In this document: one piece after another, positions 25,264-34,931 of the stretch
Layout of the letters: every line of letters starts with the position of its first letter
How positions within the stretch are numbered: position 1 is the first letter of the stretch
From: RI-153 sp963721725
Lineage (GTDB): Bacteria > Chloroflexota > Anaerolineae > Caldilineales > Caldilineaceae
Assembly: GCA_963721725.1 (NCBI GenBank)
Contig: CAVRLX010000001.1
Span: 22,935-86,934, forward strand
Length of the DNA: 64,000 bases
Direction of reading: 5' to 3'
Made by a program: the position numbers and the translations under genes
Notes under the pieces: generated by a model
Seen by the model: only the letters and a program-made list of their open reading frames with translations
Told to the model about the DNA's origin: nothing
Database searches by the model: none

Positions 25264-27615
25264 ATGGCTGAGCAGATTGATTATATCCGACAGATTTTCC
25301 AGGTGGCCGGGGTGCTTTCGCGCACAGATTCACCCGACGCCTTTTGTCGATTGGCTGTGGAACTTGGCCGCAGTGAACTTCATTTTGACCGGCTGGGTTT
25401 TTGGTTTTTTGATAAATCACGGACGAATCTGTTGGGCAGTTTTGGTGTGGATGCAGCCGGGCATTTAATCGATGAACGTGGACAATGCTTTAAACTGGAA
25501 AATTTCCCAACGCTTTATCAAGCCGCACAATCGCAGAATGCCCTGGTCCGTATGGACCAGTATCCGATTCGGACGCCACTTTCACGCAAGATTTTGGGAT
25601 ATGCCACGGCGGTCGCTTCTCCTCTTTGGAACGGCGAAGAGATCATTGGCGTCACGAGCATGGATAATTTCATAACACAGAAACCGATTACACAGGAAGA
25701 GTGCCAACTGCTGGCGCTCTATTCCCAATCGGTGGGGCAGCTCTATTCGTTGAAACAGACCGAGGCCAACCTGCGCAAACAGACAGCCATGTTAGAGGCT
25801 TCTAATCGGATAGGGCATGTCTTGAGCCAGGAACTCGATATCCATAAGCTCATGCAGGCGGTGACCGACGCCGCGACTGACATGACCGGTGCTGCTTTTG
25901 GGGCCTTTTTTTATAACGTGGAGCAGCCCGAAGGCGAGGTCTATGCGCTCTATACCCTCTCTGGCGTGGCTCGCTCTCGCTTTGCAGATTATCCTATGCC
26001 CCGTCGCACCGCCATTTTTGAACCCACCTTTGCCGGCAAAGGCATTGTGCGCTATGACGATGTCACCACGCAGCCCCATTTTGGGCAGAACACTCCCTAT
26101 CATGGAATGCCGCACGGACATATACCAGTACGCAGTTATCTAGCCGCGTCGGTGGTTACCCGTGGGGGTAAAGTGCTGGGCGGCCTCTTCCTGGGCCATC
26201 CAATGCCGGGCGTCTTTCAAGTAGAGTCGGAAGCTGCTCTCGAAACATTGGCAGCCCAAGCCGCCATCGCCCTGGAGAATGCCGAACTGGTGGCAGCTCA
26301 AAAGCATGAATTGACAGAACGCCGCCAACGAGAACAGGAACTGGAGATCTTGCTTGGACTGACCCATCTGTTGCGCACGCTTACTGTCCGCGCCCAAATG
26401 CTTCCCATGTTGGTGGATTATCTGATCACAGCGCTCTCTATTACTGGGGCCGCAGTGAGTACATTGGATGCACATAACCAGGCCCATCAGGTGGAAGCAG
26501 GGGCCGGTGCGTTGGGCGCACAGCCCGATTTGCCTGTGACCTACCCTTCATCGTTGGCGCAATCGCTGTTGGCGCGCCAAATTTTTATCCTCACCCCAGC
26601 AGAGCCACGCGACGCCATTCCCTGGCCGCACTTGCATCACTCCTCCGATGCGCTGGCTGCGATTCCTCTGATTATGCGTAACGAAGTAACAGGCGTTCTC
26701 TGGCTGACCAGCACTGTGCCATTTCGCCAGAACCAGATCCAATTGCTCGTGGGGATTGGGGATATTGTGGCAACAGCTTTCCAGCGCGCTTTGCTCTATG
26801 AACAGACGGTAGAGCACAACAGCACGCTGGAAAGCCGTGTAGCCACGCGCACAGCAGCGCTGGCCGAGGCCTACGAACAACTCCAAGAATTGGATCGCCT
26901 AAAGAGCAAATTTGTCTCAGACATCTCTCACGAACTGCGTAGCCCCATCACCAACATTACTTTTTATATAGAGTTGTTGAAAAAGGGCCGAGCAGAACGA
27001 CGGCAACATTACATGGAGATCATACAAACCGAGACCTCACGCCTAAAACAATTGGTGGAAGACACGTTGGATCTCTCACAGTTGGAGTTACACCGCGAGC
27101 GGCGCTATTTGCAGGAAGTCGATCTGCGTGCCATTGTTCGGCAAGTGGTCAACGCCCACGAACCCCTTTTACAACGGGCCGGGCTGGCGATGATTCTGAA
27201 TGTGGAAGCTGTGCCGCCAGTATGGGGCGATGCCAATCAACTGGCGCAGGTGGTAACCGATCTGCTGGGGAACGCCACCAAATACACGCCATCGGGTCAG
27301 ATAGAGATTCGCACCTGGACGGAAGGCAACGAGATCGGCTTTAGCATCACCGACACCGGACAGGGCATTGAGGACGAGGATATGCCCCATATTTTTGAGC
27401 GTTTCTATCGGGGCAAAAAAGTGGGTGAATCGGCCATCTACGGGACGGGGCTGGGGCTGTCCATTGTCAAAGAGATCATCGAACTGCATCGGGGGCGGAT
27501 TGCCATAGAAAGCCAGATCGGCAGCGGAACCACGGTGCGGCTTTGGTTGCCCTTCGCCACTGGTCCTGCCATTGATTATTCTGCCCGGTCCGCTGCTGCT
27601 TCCATCACCGCCTGA
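25264..27615 (+). CDS. GAF-domain sensor histidine kinase
   Basis: 783 residues, no membrane segment, so cytoplasmic. Three GAF-type modules are suggested at about 15-165, 185-345 (RTAIFEPTFAGKGIVRYDDV, TLAAQAAIALENAEL) and 360-520. A coiled segment (LESRVATRTAALAEAYEQLQ) leads to the HisKA domain with the phospho-acceptor H556 in DISHELRSPITNITFYIELL. The HATPase_c boxes are complete: DLLGNATKYTPSG (N), DTGQGIEDED (G1), FERFYRG (F), GTGLGLSIVKEIIELH (G2). No response regulator is adjacent, so it is an orphan kinase. The second ATG of GGCATGGCATGG is taken as start. The last 40 bases overlap the convergent yigZ-like gene. Confidence 0.93.
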   Translation: MAEQIDYIRQIFQVAGVLSRTDSPDAFCRLAVELGRSELHFDRLGFWFFDKSRTNLLGSFGVDAAGHLIDERGQCFKLENFPTLYQAAQSQNALVRMDQYPIRTPLSRKILGYATAVASPLWNGEEIIGVTSMDNFITQKPITQEECQLLALYSQSVGQLYSLKQTEANLRKQTAMLEASNRIGHVLSQELDIHKLMQAVTDAATDMTGAAFGAFFYNVEQPEGEVYALYTLSGVARSRFADYPMPRRTAIFEPTFAGKGIVRYDDVTTQPHFGQNTPYHGMPHGHIPVRSYLAASVVTRGGKVLGGLFLGHPMPGVFQVESEAALETLAAQAAIALENAELVAAQKHELTERRQREQELEILLGLTHLLRTLTVRAQMLPMLVDYLITALSITGAAVSTLDAHNQAHQVEAGAGALGAQPDLPVTYPSSLAQSLLARQIFILTPAEPRDAIPWPHLHHSSDALAAIPLIMRNEVTGVLWLTSTVPFRQNQIQLLVGIGDIVATAFQRALLYEQTVEHNSTLESRVATRTAALAEAYEQLQELDRLKSKFVSDISHELRSPITNITFYIELLKKGRAERRQHYMEIIQTETSRLKQLVEDTLDLSQLELHRERRYLQEVDLRAIVRQVVNAHEPLLQRAGLAMILNVEAVPPVWGDANQLAQVVTDLLGNATKYTPSGQIEIRTWTEGNEIGFSITDTGQGIEDEDMPHIFERFYRGKKVGESAIYGTGLGLSIVKEIIELHRGRIAIESQIGSGTTVRLWLPFATGPAIDYSARSAAASITA

Positions 27616-28202
27616 CCGCTGGTCAACTCGTCCAAGTCGGATTGAAAGCGTTCAAATTGTTCTATGGGCAGTTCAAGTCTATAGCTGACATCCACGCCGT
27701 ACTCCTCTTCGAGTACGGCGATTTCATAAGCAGGGGCCATGCGCTGAAACGGCGTTACATGGCTATATTCGAGGATCAGCGAGACGGTGATTTTGGGGAC
27801 TTTCTCGATGTGGGGCAGGTTGTGCAACGCCAATTGCACGCCGCCACTATAGGCCCGCACCAGCCCGCCCTTGCCCAACAGCGTGCCGCCAAAATAACGT
27901 GTCACCACTATCACCACATCGCCCACGCCGCTGTGCAGCAAGACGGTGAGCATGGGCCGACCGGCGGTGCCGTGCGGCTCGCCGTCGTCGCTCATGCCCA
28001 CTTGGGCCGTGGACCCCGGCGCACCCACCACATAGGCCCAGCAGTTGTGGCTGGCATCGCTAAATTCGGCGCTTATGCTGGCAATAAACGCACGCGCCGC
28101 TTCCACCGTGGGCGCGTGGCCCACGGTGGAGATAAAACGACTGCGCAGGATCTCCTCTTCCACCCGATGGCGGGCGGCTGGAATCGGGTAACGATCAGAC
28201 AT
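27576..28202 (-). CDS. YigZ/IMPACT family protein
   Basis: 208 residues, full length. UPF0029/IMPACT N-terminal domain: SRFISTVGHAPTVEAARAFI, DASHNCWAYVVG, SDDGEPHGTAGRPML, VVIVVTRYFGGTLLGKGGLV and RAY. The C-terminal DUF1949 (EF-G domain V-like) follows (ILEYSHVTPFQRMAPAYEIA). The family is linked to translation stress control; the biochemical role in bacteria is unclear. Convergent with and overlapping the histidine kinase 3' end by 40 bases; the MATE gene lies 6 bases upstream on the same strand. Confidence 0.92.
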   Translation of the reverse strand: MSDRYPIPAARHRVEEEILRSRFISTVGHAPTVEAARAFIASISAEFSDASHNCWAYVVGAPGSTAQVGMSDDGEPHGTAGRPMLTVLLHSGVGDVVIVVTRYFGGTLLGKGGLVRAYSGGVQLALHNLPHIEKVPKITVSLILEYSHVTPFQRMAPAYEIAVLEEEYGVDVSYRLELPIEQFERFQSDLDELTSGQAVMEAAADRAE

Positions 28203-28208
28203 GCAACA

Positions 28209-29624
28209 CTAGGCTCCATGTACCGGCAACGGCACATGATCGACCTGAATTTCACGGCGGAAGCGCCACCACAGCAGCGCAGCCTGAAAGGGAGAAGTGA
28301 CCAAAAAGGCCATCCAAACCGTGCCCAAACTGCCGCCCACCGTTCGCAAGAAGAGATACGAAAGCAGCACCGCCGCCCACATGCCGACGGCGTTAACCCG
28401 TAGCGGAAAACCGGTTTTGCCCAGCCCACGTAGCGACCCCGACTGTACAAAAAGAATTGCCCAAAATGGCTGTGAAAGAGCCACCGCTCGCAGTCCATCG
28501 GCCCCAATCGCAATAACGGTGGCGTCGTCGGTAAAGAATCCCATCAACTGGGGGGCCAAGAGGAAGACAACAACGCCTATGCCACCCATCCACAAGATCG
28601 CCCACAGCGTAGCAATCCGCGCAGCCGACGCCCCTTCATGCAGTTTGCGTGCGCCCACACTCTGGCCCACCAGCGCCGTGGCCGCAATGCTGAAGCCAAT
28701 GCCCGGTAGAAACCCCACAGAGAGCGCATTAAACGCAATCCGTTGCGCAGCCAGCGCCTCGGTTCCCAGCTTGGCAACCACAATCGTAAAGGCAAAGAAG
28801 GCGGCTGATATCAATACTTGTTCTGTCGCTGCCGGAATCCCCAGCCCCATGACACGACGCGCCATCGCCCATTCCGGCCACCAACGCCCGCGCCCGCCAA
28901 TTGAAACACCGCCGCGCCCCCGCCACATGGCCCACAACAGCAACCCAAGCGCCAAAAGCCGGGCCAAGAAAGTGGCCCATGCGCTGCCCACTGCGCCCAG
29001 TTCGGGGAAGCCAAAATAGCCAAAGATCAACACATAGTCCAGACCGATATTGACCACGTTGGCAATCGCCGTGACCACCAGCGGCGTGCGCGAATCACCG
29101 GCCCCGCGCAGCGCGCCGCTGCCGATAAAGAGCAACACCAGCACCACCACCGTCGCCATTGTGACCTGCAAGTAGTCAGTGCCGATCAAGGCCACATCGG
29201 CTTCCACGCCAAAGATGGCGATGATATTGTCCGAAAAGAAGTAGCCAACGAATGCCAACGGAATCGAAAAGAAAACGCTCCAGATCAACGCCTGACGGGT
29301 GATGTGGGAAGCACGTACGTAATCATTGGCCCCCACTGCCTGGGCCACCAGAATTGAACCGCCAATAGAGAGCGCGCTCAAGGCCGAGATCACAAAAAAC
29401 ATCACTTGCAGCGAACTGCCCACCCCGGCAATGGCGGCTGCGCCCAACTGTGCCACAAAGAGCGTATCCACAATCCCCAGCATCGTCTCTAGAAAGTTTT
29501 CACCGATCACAGGCCAGGCCAAATTAAACACACGGCGTGGCATCGATTTCTCAGGCAGTGTCTCTACATGGCTGCCCTCCACAGCAGAGGGGGCTTCCAG
29601 CACAGGGGAGAGTTCTTGCGGCAT
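28209..29624 (-). CDS. MATE family efflux transporter
   Basis: 471 residues with about twelve hydrophobic helices in two halves. Typical MATE sequences are present: VFNLAWPVIGENFLETMLGI then VDTLFVAQLG, GSILVAQAVGANDYVRA, GDSRTPLVVTAIANVVNIGL, and in the second half GIGFSIAATALVGQSVGARK. Expected to export drugs or metabolites by H+ or Na+ antiport. Reads through into the yigZ-like gene (6-base gap), probably one transcript. No adjacent regulator. Confidence 0.93.
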   Translation of the reverse strand: MPQELSPVLEAPSAVEGSHVETLPEKSMPRRVFNLAWPVIGENFLETMLGIVDTLFVAQLGAAAIAGVGSSLQVMFFVISALSALSIGGSILVAQAVGANDYVRASHITRQALIWSVFFSIPLAFVGYFFSDNIIAIFGVEADVALIGTDYLQVTMATVVVLVLLFIGSGALRGAGDSRTPLVVTAIANVVNIGLDYVLIFGYFGFPELGAVGSAWATFLARLLALGLLLWAMWRGRGGVSIGGRGRWWPEWAMARRVMGLGIPAATEQVLISAAFFAFTIVVAKLGTEALAAQRIAFNALSVGFLPGIGFSIAATALVGQSVGARKLHEGASAARIATLWAILWMGGIGVVVFLLAPQLMGFFTDDATVIAIGADGLRAVALSQPFWAILFVQSGSLRGLGKTGFPLRVNAVGMWAAVLLSYLFLRTVGGSLGTVWMAFLVTSPFQAALLWWRFRREIQVDHVPLPVHGA

Positions 29625-29821
29625 AAAAAACCTTTACTTGGGTGAATGAAATAGAACAGATATTCTACAATAAATTTCACATACAGACCAATGTAATGCA
29701 TGAAAGTATTCTACAGATCAACGAATTGTTGATCTATAATTTTTGTATCTATACTGGGCAGCGCCACAAAGGACCGTTTTCTGCTCTTTAGAAAATGGTC
29801 TTGTGTGCTGCTGCGGAGTAT

Positions 29822-29910
29822 AGACCGGTCTAGGGTGCGACGCACTTGCCATATAAGCTTTTTACACCCAATCTATCCCTGGCGAGTGCGTCGCACCCAT
29901 ATCGTTACTA
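29822..29910. repeat. Dispersed palindromic element, family A, copy 4
   Basis: Arms GGTGCGACGCACTTGCCA (29834-29851) and TGGCGAGTGCGTCGCACC (29880-29897) with a single mismatch; right flank ATATCGTTAC as in copy 1. It fills most of the 355-base gap between the divergent MATE and LLM oxidoreductase genes; the rest of that gap shows nothing recognisable. Confidence 0.9.
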
Positions 29911-29978
29911 ATTTTTTGCCCTGCACCGTTACAATGACCCACTACAGCCGCGCAAACCACCACTCAAGGGGACTGCCC

Positions 29979-30984
29979 ATGTCGCATGCCATTTCTATTG
30001 CCTTTCAAACCGACAAACCGCTCTCCGCCTATGGCCCGTTGGCGGCTCAAGCCGAAACCTACGGTTTTGACGGTGTTACCGTCTATAACGATATGCTCTA
30101 TCAACCGGCCTGGCTGCCTTTGTTGGAGATCGCCCGCGCCACCAGTCGCGTACGCATTGGCCCCGCCGCCGTGAACCCCTTCACCTGCCATCCCATGAAC
30201 ATGGCCGCTAACATCGCCCTGATCGACGAAGCCAGCCACGGGCGTGCCTATCTGGGCGTGGCGCGTGGCAGTTGGCTAGAGTATGTGGGCATCTATCCGC
30301 AGCGTGCAATTTCCACCCTGCGCGAAAGTTTCCGCTGTGTGCGCCACCTGCTGCAACAGTCCAAAGCGCCGCTGGCCGGTGAGATCTTCCCGCTGGCGGG
30401 GGGCGATGCCTTGCGTTGGCAAGTTCCCCGCGCCGATCTGCCCTTTTTGCTGGGAACGTGGGGCGCAAAGACCCTGCGCGCCTGTCTGCCCTTTATTAGC
30501 GAGGTCAAAATCGGCGGCTCGGCCAACGCCGACGTGGTGCCGTGGATGCGCGGGTTGATTGGCGACTATGCGGCAGAGGCAAACCGCCAAGCCGCTGAGA
30601 TTGGCGTGGTGGTGGGGGCGGTGACGGTGGTGGATGAAGATGGGCGGGCGGCGCGCCAGCGGGCCGCGCGTGAAGTGGCGCTCTATCTGCCTGTGGTGGC
30701 CGGACTAGATCCCACGCTAGAAGTAGAGCCGGATCGACTGGCGCGGCATTAAAGAGGCCGCCGATCGCTATGATTTTGAAGGGGCGGCGGCGCTGGTTTC
30801 GGATGATCTATTGGCGAAGTTTGCCTTTGCGGGCACGCCTGAAGAGATCGCAGCGCAGACGGTGCAAATCTTCCAGGCAGGGGCCAGCCGTGTGGAGTTT
30901 GGCACGCCCCACGGTTTGACAGCGGAGAATGGGTTACGGTTGCTGGGCGGGCGAGTATTGCCGTTGATCAAGGGCGCGTTGTAA
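29979..30984 (+). CDS. LLM-class flavin-dependent oxidoreductase (frameshift near the C-terminus)
   Basis: About 335 residues. MSHAISIAFQTDKPLSAYGP, GFDGVTVYNDMLYQPAWLPL, SRVRIGPAAVNPFTCHPMNM, GRAYLGVARGSWLE and LLGTWGAKTLRACLPFISEV with KIGGSANADVV match methylene-H4MPT reductase-like (mer) members of the luciferase-like superfamily that use F420. The frame breaks near 30747: the unshifted frame stops at RLARH, whereas a one-base shift continues IKEAADRYDF, FAGTPEEIAAQTVQIFQAGA and ends LLGGRVLPLIKGAL at 30984, the expected family C-terminus. Substrate unknown. Confidence 0.88.
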
Positions 30985-31002
30985 ACAATTGATTGCCAGC
31001 AA

Positions 31003-31037
31003 ACAAAGGACGAACGTGCAATACATTCGTCCTTTGT
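31003..31037. terminator. Bidirectional terminator
   Basis: ACAAAGGACGAA (31003-31014) and TTCGTCCTTTGT (31026-31037), a perfect 12-bp stem with an 11-base loop, followed by CTTTCGTCC. Sits between the convergent oxidoreductase and ATP-grasp-SET genes. Confidence 0.78.
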
Positions 31038-31056
31038 CTTTCGTCCCCGCCAGTTG

Positions 31057-32572
31057 TTAATCAGCGGCCTGCGTATCGCGCACCGTGGATGGGTAGGCAT
31101 ACTGTTGCATCTCTGCCCGTTTGCGCCGCACATAATCGGAGATGTGATCGCCGTAGCGTTCCACAAAAGGCTGCAAATAGTCTGTGCCGCGCACCACTTC
31201 GCGGCAGTGGTGCGATCCGCAACTGCACGAGAAGTCTTGCATTAACTCGTTGCAAAAGGTCGCATAGTCCACGGTAATCTGTTCGCCGACATGAATACGG
31301 CGACGCGCCACCATGTCCAGCCCCTCTAGCCAGGCATTGGGATCACACGCATGGTTGAGTGGTTTCCAATCTTCCGGGCTGTCGCTCCACATCACATAGA
31401 TCTCATCGGTAATGGGATAGGCATATTGCGGGAACCAACTGCGTTTCGGTTCGCCCCAATGCTGGAAGACGTGACTTTTGCTCGCCAATACATGCGGCTG
31501 TTCCTCAAAAGCCACAATCACCTCGCCCGGCTCAATCGTGCGATTGGCATACATGCCATACTGGCTCTTGCGGTTTAGCTTCAACATCCAGTTCTGGCTG
31601 TGTTCCGTGCGGCGGCGCAGGGCGGCTGCAATAATCGTCTGCATAAAGCCTTTGTGCCCCGCCGGATCGTTGAGCAGGCAGAGATCCGCACTGCCCGCAT
31701 CGTCCTCTGGGTAGAACATGCCACAATTGGGATTGATCTCCAACATATAAAGCTCACCGTCGGCATCCATGCGAATATCCGAACGGCCATAGCCTTTGCC
31801 ATTGAGACCCACAAAGAGCCGTTTGGTCATCTCTTGCAGCCGTTGCACCAGTCCGGGATCGTCTACAGGAATGCCGCGCATATCGTGGCAATCCACCCAT
31901 TTCATGTCAAAATGCTTAAAAGTCTCGCCTTTGGGAAAGCGAAACTCCACGGGCACATAGGCATGGGGGTGCATGGGATCATCCACGTTTTCCGCCACCA
32001 ATGCCGTAAATTCGCGCCCTTCAATAAACTCTTCGATGAGAGCCGAGCCAAATTCATCCATCATCTTGTGGGCCATGCGCCGCAGATCATCGGCATTGGT
32101 CACGCGTGACTCGCGGGTCATGCCAATGCTGCTATAGCTGTTGGCATGTTTGACGATCATGGGGTAGCGCAGCGTTTCCACGGCAATTTCCACATCGTCC
32201 ATCGTGTTGGCAAAGACGCCCGCTGGGGTTTTGATCCCCCAGTAATGGCAGATCAGCTTCATTTTTTCACGCGTCGGCTCATAGAAGGCAGAATCTGCAC
32301 CGGTAAAGGCCAGCCCCAACCGTTCCATTGCCTGCACCACTTCAATGCCCGGTCGATCTTCGTCCCAAGCTCCATCGCACAGGTTAATGAAAACATCAAA
32401 CCCCTGTTTAGAAAGCTCAATCACCTGTTTCACGGCGGTGGCTTTGTGGATAATATGGACTTCGGCCTCCGAGCCTTCGGGCAAATAAGGCGTCGGAATC
32501 CCCAGGCAGATCCACATCTTTCAGCGGCGAAGAGGATTTCGCATAAGAATCATAGAGAATACAAAATCGCAT
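31057..32572 (-). CDS. ATP-grasp ligase-like / SET domain fusion protein (frameshift near N-terminus)
   Basis: About 505 residues. The N-terminal two thirds is an ATP-grasp module of the D-Ala-D-Ala-ligase/RimK-like type: EAEVHIIHKATAVKQVIELS, INLCDGAWDEDRPG, YPMIVKHANSYSSIG, ALIEEFIEGREFTALV, GRSDIRMDADGELYMLEINP then NCG. The C-terminal ~150 residues are a SET methyltransferase domain with post-SET cysteines: LNHACDPNAWLEG, GEQITVDYATF, CSCGSHHCREVVRG. The true start is taken as ATG 32572 (MRFCILYDSYAKSSSPLKDV), which joins the rest after one extra G near 32500. The SET-only gene ends 3 bases upstream, so both form an operon. Substrates unknown; a peptide-like ligation and lysine methylation are suggested. 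Confidence 0.85.
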
Positions 32573-32574
32573 GG

Positions 32575-33091
32575 TCAAACCTTCCCGTTGACGGTATATC
32601 CATTGTTCTGGAATTCAAGCGCAGGTTGCAAAAAGGAAACAGAAGGCACAGGCTGCGTCAGCGCCGCCGCAATCAATTCACGGATGTGTTGGTTGATGAA
32701 ATAGCGACGCAGCACATCAACCGACAAATAGCGGGCGCCAGCCACCAAACGAACACAGTCGGGAGCGCCACAGATGCAGACGAAGGGACGGTCCATTTCC
32801 CACTCCGTGGATGGGTAGAAGAAGGTAGATATCTTCCCCAGCCTGGATGTCACGCGTGGCGCGAATGGTGAGGGTCGTCGTGTCAATAATCGTATTGGGT
32901 TTACAGGAATGGTTCATGTAGGCAACAATCCCCAATTCCTCAAGATGCATGTTCTGGCCGATTTGAATGGTCTGGTAGGTCGGCTCAGAAACGACCTGGT
33001 ACTGACTAATGGCGCAGATTAATTCTCCTTGTCCATAGGCTCGATCAGTAATTAAATGTGCTCCGCAAGCGCCGTTATAGATTGTATGCAT
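32575..33091 (-). CDS. SET domain protein (frameshifted)
   Basis: About 172 residues. MHTIYNGACGAHLITDRAYG opens a stand-alone SET domain; the catalytic core YMNHSCKPNTIIDTTTL then TIRATRDIQAGEDI is followed, after a frame change near 32822, by STFFYPSTEWEMDRPF and the post-SET cysteines CICGAPDCVRLVAGARYL. Compare NHSC.PN and GE.I..(F/Y)Y in lysine methyltransferases. Its stop is 2 bases before the start of the ATP-grasp-SET gene, implying joint expression. Bacterial SET proteins are patchy and functionally little known. Confidence 0.8.
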
Positions 33092-33498
33092 CGAATGGGT
33101 GCCTCTGTGCTTTATGCACGTGTACAATGGGTTAAAAAAGGGAAAAGTTTTCCGATCGGAAAGCTGACTGCGTGAGCAGCCAGCTTGTGCCACAAAGTGT
33201 TCGATTTCACCGCGTATCATTCCACAAACTATGGCAACTGTCAATATACTCGCGCAAAATTACATCGAATATAAAGATTTCAATTGACTGAGATTTTTCT
33301 ACACTTTCTGGCAGATTTTGTAAGCTTGTGGTAAGTCTTGGTTAGAGAGATAATTTTAGTAGTATATGACAATTTTAGAGCAGAAAAAATGTATCGGTAT
33401 CTTAATTAAGTCATAGATTTCGGTATATTTACGGTATCCTCAACTAGAGCATAATGAAGCGAGATTTTGTTTACAAAAATGTAAGGACAGGAAGTCTC
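33092..33498. other. AT-rich intergenic region
   Basis: About 400 bases upstream of the SET operon and downstream of the DUF2183 gene, both on the minus strand. Visibly AT-richer than its surroundings from about 33240 to 33480 (e.g. TTAATTAAG). Presumably carries the promoter of the SET operon; no clear -35/-10 pair, repeat or RNA was recognised. Confidence 0.45.
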
Positions 33499-34734
33499 TT
33501 AGCCATGTGGAGGGACCAAATCAGCGGCTGTAATAGTAGCCGATTGCTGGCTCACACGGTCCTCCGCTTCATCGACAATATCCAACTCTGCATCGGGGGG
33601 ATCTGCCTTGTCTGCACGTGCTTCTACGCCAATTTCATCCAACACAGTCGCGTGGATCCAGCCAGATTCTACGGCGTGTCGCGCGGCTGCGCGTGTATCA
33701 TCCACTAACAAAAGTGTGCTGCCGGCTGCGGCACATCCTTTGCCAACCTTTGAACGCTGCCCGGTTGCGAAACATGGGCCAGCGACACATTGCGGATATA
33801 AACGGCCAGGATCCGTTGTGGATAGTGACGGACGATCTCGGCGTAAATTTCGGGATCTTCTTGCCCGCTGTCACCAAAATTCAGCGAAAAAAGGCAGCGT
33901 GGGATAGAGATCCAGAAAATCTGGCGAATGACACTTACTTTGTGATCGGCGTGGTTGTCGGGGAAGAGTTCGGTTTCGCTCAGTCCCCGATCGCGCAAGA
34001 TCAACGGCCCCAGGGAATCTGTTGTAGATCAAGAAAATCCTGCAAAAGGTCAAAGAGATTCCACGGGCTGCTGGAAACATAAAAAATCGGGTTCATCTCG
34101 TGCCCGCTGTGTCCGTTTTGGAAGGGCGCGATAGAAAGCCGAGATCGCCGGCAAAGGGCAGGCGTGTATGTGCATTGCCCAAAAAGACAATGCGGGCCAT
34201 TTTGAGCAGATTGGCGGCGTCGGTGTGGACGATGGTATCGTCAATGTCGCTGATGACGCCAAAACGGGCACGAGCCGGGGGAACCAAAACACGCCCCACG
34301 GCGCTTACCGCTTGATCGTGGCGGCGGGGCGAGAGCAGGGTTAGCGCCACGTTATGCCAGCTTTGTTGGGGCGAAAGCGATTGGGTGGGTGTCATCCATA
34401 GATCGAAAAAGCCTTCGTCGTCGGTGATGACCTGTTGGGTCTGGCCTGGCAATCGAGCTTCCACCACTGCACCGGGGATTTCGTCGCTGGCAAAACGCCG
34501 ATACATGCCGACTAAATTGTTCCATAGGGTATCGTTTTCCTGGGCGCTGAGGACACCTTCATCTTCCAAGACCCGGCCTTTCAGATAAAGGCGTTGCGGT
34601 GTGCCATAGCCTAGATAAGGCAAGATCTGGAGGGGATCACGGCCACCGAGTCGCGTGCCAAAACGGTACTTCAGGCGATCAAAGTGATCTTCAGCATTGC
34701 TGGTAAAGCGTGCAATGACAGAGTGCCAAGTCAT
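33499..34734 (-). pseudogene. DUF2183 (App1-like phosphatidate phosphatase) gene with several frame breaks
   Basis: Starting at ATG 34734 (MTWHSVIARF, GGAAAGG upstream), the first ~200 residues are in one frame: DEIPGAVVEARL, DDEGFFDLWM and the HAD-type catalytic motif GVISDIDDTIVHTDAANLLK. The rest of the DUF2183 domain is split: NPIFYVSSSPWNLFDLLQDF in pieces around 34030-34090, LILRDRGLSETELFPDNHAD, FSLNFGDSGQEDPEIYAEIV and ILAVYIRNVS in another frame to about 33710, and LLVDDTRAAARHAVESGWI in a third to the stop at 33499. At least three frame changes; whether decay or assembly error cannot be decided. The family in yeast (App1) dephosphorylates phosphatidate. Confidence 0.78.
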
Positions 34735-34931
34735 AAGCGTATCCTTTCCAAAACGGTTCCAAAACGGCTCCAAAAGGGTTTGCAAAAGTATATTGGGGTT
34801 GCATTATGAGCATAGCCACAGGCGATGTCAAACCATGTTGTTGGGCAGCCACCCCTCCCCAATGTGCCCTTCTCTGTGGCTTTGTGCTATTGTATATCTA
34901 TCGGATTTCCCCTAATTCGGAAGGAACTATT

